From assembly GCA_034002405.1 (NCBI GenBank), contig JAVFAS010000098.1:1-7819 (forward strand): DNA of 7,819 nt. Direction: 5' to 3'. The position numbers and the translations under genes were made by a program. Each line of letters opens with the position of its first letter. The stretch's first letter is position 1. Origin of the DNA: SZUA-365 sp034002405. GTDB lineage: Bacteria; Bacteroidota; Ignavibacteria; SZUA-365. Shown one piece after another: positions 5,369-7,819 of this stretch. The notes below the pieces were generated by a model. That model worked only from the letters and a program-made list of their open reading frames with translations. It was not told where the DNA came from and did no database searches.

Positions 5369-7792
5369 TCACTTCGCGCGCGTCGGCGGTGTTCGTGTTC
5401 CACGGGATTTCGCACCCATCACCGCGAACACATGCGGAATGGCGTCGTCGATGGTAGCGACGGGGATGATCTTCAGACCCTGACGGATTTTTTTCGGGAC
5501 CTCGGGCAAGTCCTTCGCATTGTCCTTCGGAATCAGCACGCGCACGAGTCCGTGCCGCCGCGCGGCGAGGAGCTTTTCGTTGAGTCCGCCAATGGCGAGG
5601 ACGTCGCCGAGCAGGGTGATCTCGCCCGTCATCGCGATGTCCGCCGCGGGCGTGCGGGCGGTGAGCAGCGACAGCATGGCCATGGTCATGGTCAGGCCGG
5701 CCGACGGTCCATCCTTGGGAATCGCGCCTTCGGGCAGATGGATGTGGATTTCCCGATGTTCGAAGGCATCGTCGGCGATGCCGAGGCGTGCCGCATTGGT
5801 GCGCAGCCAGCTGAGCGCCGCCTGCGCCGATTCCTTCATCACGTCGCCGAGCTGTCCGGTGAGCGTGAGTTTTTCCTGTCCCTTCATCGCCGTCACATCC
5901 ACATGCAGGATATCCCCGCCCACGCTGGTCCACGCCAGACCGATCACCGACCCGATTTTCCCGGTGCGCACGAGATCCTTGCCACGGAATTTCGGCACGC
6001 CGAGAAATTCCTCCACGCGGGCGGGTGTGACGGCGAAGGACGGCGCCTCGGCTTTTTTCCGCGTCGCGCGGCCGCCGAGAGCGAACACCACTTCCTTCGC
6101 GAGCTTGCGGCAGGCGGTGGCGATGGCGCGTTCGAGATTCCGGACCCCGGCCTCCTGTGTATATTCGCGGATCATCTTCATGAGCGCATCATCGTCGAAG
6201 GATACGGCGAACTGTTCGAGTCCGTGTTCGGCGATTTGTTTCCGCACCAGATGCCGTTTGGCGATCTCGAGTTTCTCGTGTTCGAGATAGCCCGGCAGTT
6301 CGATGATTTCCATGCGGTCCTGCAGCGGCAGGGGAATATTGTACTGCACATTGGCGGTAGTGATGAACATCACCTTCGAGAGATCCACATCGACGTCGAG
6401 GTAGTGATCATTGAAGGTATTGTTCTGTTCCGGATCGAGCACCTCGAGCATCGCCGAGGTCGGATCGCCCTGGAAATCCCTGCTCATCTTGTCGATCTCG
6501 TCGAGCAGGATCACCGGATTGGCCGTGCCCGCCTTGCGGAGGGCCTGGACGATTTTTCCGGGCATCGATCCGATATACGTGCGGCGATGGCCACGGATCT
6601 CGGCCTCGTCGTGGATGCCTCCGAGCGCGATGCGGGCGAATTTCCGGTTGAGCGCGCGCGCGATCGAACGGCCGAGCGAGGTCTTGCCCACGCCCGGGGG
6701 TCCCACGAAGCAGAGGATTTGTCCCTTCATCTCCGCGACGAGATTGAGCACGGCGATATGTTCGAGCAGGCGTTCCTTCGGTTTTTCCAGTCCATAATGA
6801 TCGGCATTGAGCACGCGCCGCGCGTTTTGCACCGAGAGATTATCCTCGCTGAAGGTATTCCACGGCATCGCCAGCAGCCAGTCGATATAGTTGCGGATCA
6901 CCGTCGCCTCGGGCGACATCATCGGTGTTTTCTTGAGTTTGTCGAGTTCATCGAGCGCTTTCGTCATCACCTCGTCGGGCATGCCCGAATCGGTGATGCG
7001 CTGGAGCAGTTCGTCAGATTCCCCGACCTCGAAATCCTCATCGTCACCGAGCTCGCGCTGGAGGATGCGGATTTGTTCCTGGATATAGAATTTCCGCTGC
7101 GAGCGTTGGATGTTGTCATTGACCTTCTCGTCGATTTCCCGTTCGACGCGGAGAATCGCCAGTTCATCGCTGATGATGCGGATCAGGTGATAATACTGCC
7201 GCACGACATTCTCCATATCGAGAATCGACTGCCGGGTGGGGATATCCACCAGGAGATTCGCGCTGACATAGTAGAGCTTGCGCACGGGTTCGTCCACATT
7301 ATCATACCCAAGCAGCGATTCATTCGGGATCTCGCGATGCGCGCGCACATACGCCTCGAAGCCGCTGTCGAGCTGCCGCATGAGCGCCTTGACCTCGGTG
7401 GTGCTTCGCACGTCACGCTGCACGATGGCGACTTCGGCGCGGGTGTAATTCTTCTCCCCGTCATAGCGACGCACGCGCGCCTGGTAGAGCCCGTCAACCA
7501 GGACTTTCATCAGGCCGTTCGGCAGCTTGAGCACCTGGAGGATGCGCGCGACCGTGCCGTAGCCATAGAGACCTTCCGCGCCCGGATCCTCCTCCTCCGG
7601 ATCCCGTTGCGCGACGACGAAGATGAACTTGTCCTGCTCGATCGCATCGGTGACCGCGCGGATCGACGAATCACGTCCCACCAGCACGGGAAAAATCATA
7701 TACGGAAAAATCACCACATCCCGCAGCGGGATCACCGGCATGATGGTCGGGATCTGGTCGGGCGTGGGTTCGGGAAGGTTCAGGTCGTTCAT
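5369..7792 (-). CDS. lon: ATP-dependent protease Lon (LonA type)
   Basis: An 807-aa, normal-length LonA, the cytoplasmic hexameric AAA+ protease that degrades misfolded and certain regulatory proteins. The N-terminal substrate-binding domain (about 17-215; PVIPLRDVVIFP at 19-30) is followed by a helical, coiled-coil-like segment (about 215-310). The AAA+ module has Walker A GPPGVGKT (364-371), pore loop YIGSMPG (406-412), Walker B VILLDEID (427-434), sensor-1 Asn481 and the Arg of LQDR (493). The protease domain (about 605-785) has catalytic Ser697 in PKDGPSAG and Lys740 in GGLNEK, 43 residues apart as in E. coli. Everything needed for activity is present. One small deviation is GGIHDEAEIRG (391-401), where many relatives have Arg in place of His394. 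The start at 7792 fits the family, but no Shine-Dalgarno is seen and the frame stays open to the window edge, so the start is not fully settled. The promoter lies outside the window. The gene leads towards prmC, after the hairpin spacer. Confidence 0.96.
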   Translation of the reverse strand: MNDLNLPEPTPDQIPTIMPVIPLRDVVIFPYMIFPVLVGRDSSIRAVTDAIEQDKFIFVVAQRDPEEEDPGAEGLYGYGTVARILQVLKLPNGLMKVLVDGLYQARVRRYDGEKNYTRAEVAIVQRDVRSTTEVKALMRQLDSGFEAYVRAHREIPNESLLGYDNVDEPVRKLYYVSANLLVDIPTRQSILDMENVVRQYYHLIRIISDELAILRVEREIDEKVNDNIQRSQRKFYIQEQIRILQRELGDDEDFEVGESDELLQRITDSGMPDEVMTKALDELDKLKKTPMMSPEATVIRNYIDWLLAMPWNTFSEDNLSVQNARRVLNADHYGLEKPKERLLEHIAVLNLVAEMKGQILCFVGPPGVGKTSLGRSIARALNRKFARIALGGIHDEAEIRGHRRTYIGSMPGKIVQALRKAGTANPVILLDEIDKMSRDFQGDPTSAMLEVLDPEQNNTFNDHYLDVDVDLSKVMFITTANVQYNIPLPLQDRMEIIELPGYLEHEKLEIAKRHLVRKQIAEHGLEQFAVSFDDDALMKMIREYTQEAGVRNLERAIATACRKLAKEVVFALGGRATRKKAEAPSFAVTPARVEEFLGVPKFRGKDLVRTGKIGSVIGLAWTSVGGDILHVDVTAMKGQEKLTLTGQLGDVMKESAQAALSWLRTNAARLGIADDAFEHREIHIHLPEGAIPKDGPSAGLTMTMAMLSLLTARTPAADIAMTGEITLLGDVLAIGGLNEKLLAARRHGLVRVLIPKDNAKDLPEVPKKIRQGLKIIPVATIDDAIPHVFAVMGAKSRGTRTPPTRAK

Positions 7793-7800
7793 GCGGGCTA

Positions 7801-7819
7801 TTGGCTGTTGGCTGTTGGC
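7801..7819 (+). repeat. TTGGCTG heptamer repeat upstream of lon, cut by the window edge
   Basis: TTGGCTG occurs twice in tandem (7801-7807, 7808-7814), then TTGGC to the last base. It begins 8 bp before the lon start codon, so it occupies the place of the lon ribosome-binding region. The full length of the array cannot be seen. The unit resembles the heptamer inside the 4227-4380 array, which reads ATGGCTG on the - strand. Confidence 0.6.

Noticed and set aside
5251..5415. An N-terminal extension of PrmC (55 residues).
   Set aside because: It would translate the hairpin spacer and overlap the end of lon. The residues look nothing like the family, which begins normally at the ATG at 5250.
5220..5933. 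A 237-codon open frame on the - strand across the lon end and spacer.
   Set aside because: It is another frame of the lon 3' region and spacer. Its composition (Arg/His/Gly-rich) is typical of shifted GC-rich coding DNA, while Lon itself is intact there.

Overview
The window reads as ordinary chromosomal DNA from a GC-rich, Gram-negative-type bacterium. It holds four genes in two convergent pairs. A lipoprotein-type subtilase and a DEAD-box RNA helicase lie on the + strand. The release-factor methyltransferase gene prmC and the protease gene lon lie on the - strand. I cannot name the phylum from sequence alone. The short lipobox signal peptide, the S8 + FN3 + Ig-like architecture, the Shine-Dalgarno motifs before both + strand genes and the paired-hairpin intergenic spacers would fit Bacteroidota/Chlorobiota-related or Gemmatimonadota-like lineages, but this is a weak inference. 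No phage, transposase, CRISPR, tRNA or rRNA sequence is visible.

Region by region. 1-253 is the upstream region of the subtilase: a perfect 16-bp palindrome (4-19) of CRP/Rex type, a possible promoter near 106-135 and a clear Shine-Dalgarno at 240-245. 254-2071 encodes the subtilase (lipobox, I9-type propeptide, S8 catalytic domain, FN3, Ig-like domain). 2072-2425 is a 354-bp gene-free stretch holding a strong intrinsic terminator, a cytosine-free purine tract with 9-bp repeats, a good sigma70-type promoter and a leader of about 195 nt with a possible hairpin. 2426-4171 encodes an RhlE-type helicase whose C-terminal tail carries two peptide repeat arrays. 4188-4228 is a perfect 18-bp-stem hairpin that can end transcription from both sides. 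4227-4380 is a 37-bp tandem repeat array that runs into the 3' end of prmC. 4351-5250 is prmC. 5276-5364 is a spacer of three hairpins with a repeated linker. 5369-7792 is lon. 7801-7819 is a heptamer repeat at the window edge.

The genes are not an obvious single pathway. Lon (cytoplasmic protein quality control), PrmC (release-factor methylation) and the RhlE-type helicase (RNA remodelling) are all core expression or quality-control functions. The subtilase is a separate exported enzyme with its own terminator. I see no new multi-gene system here. The parts worth a second look are non-coding or low-complexity: the repeats that supply the end of prmC, the hairpin spacer, the palindrome upstream of the subtilase, and the repeat-built helicase tail.
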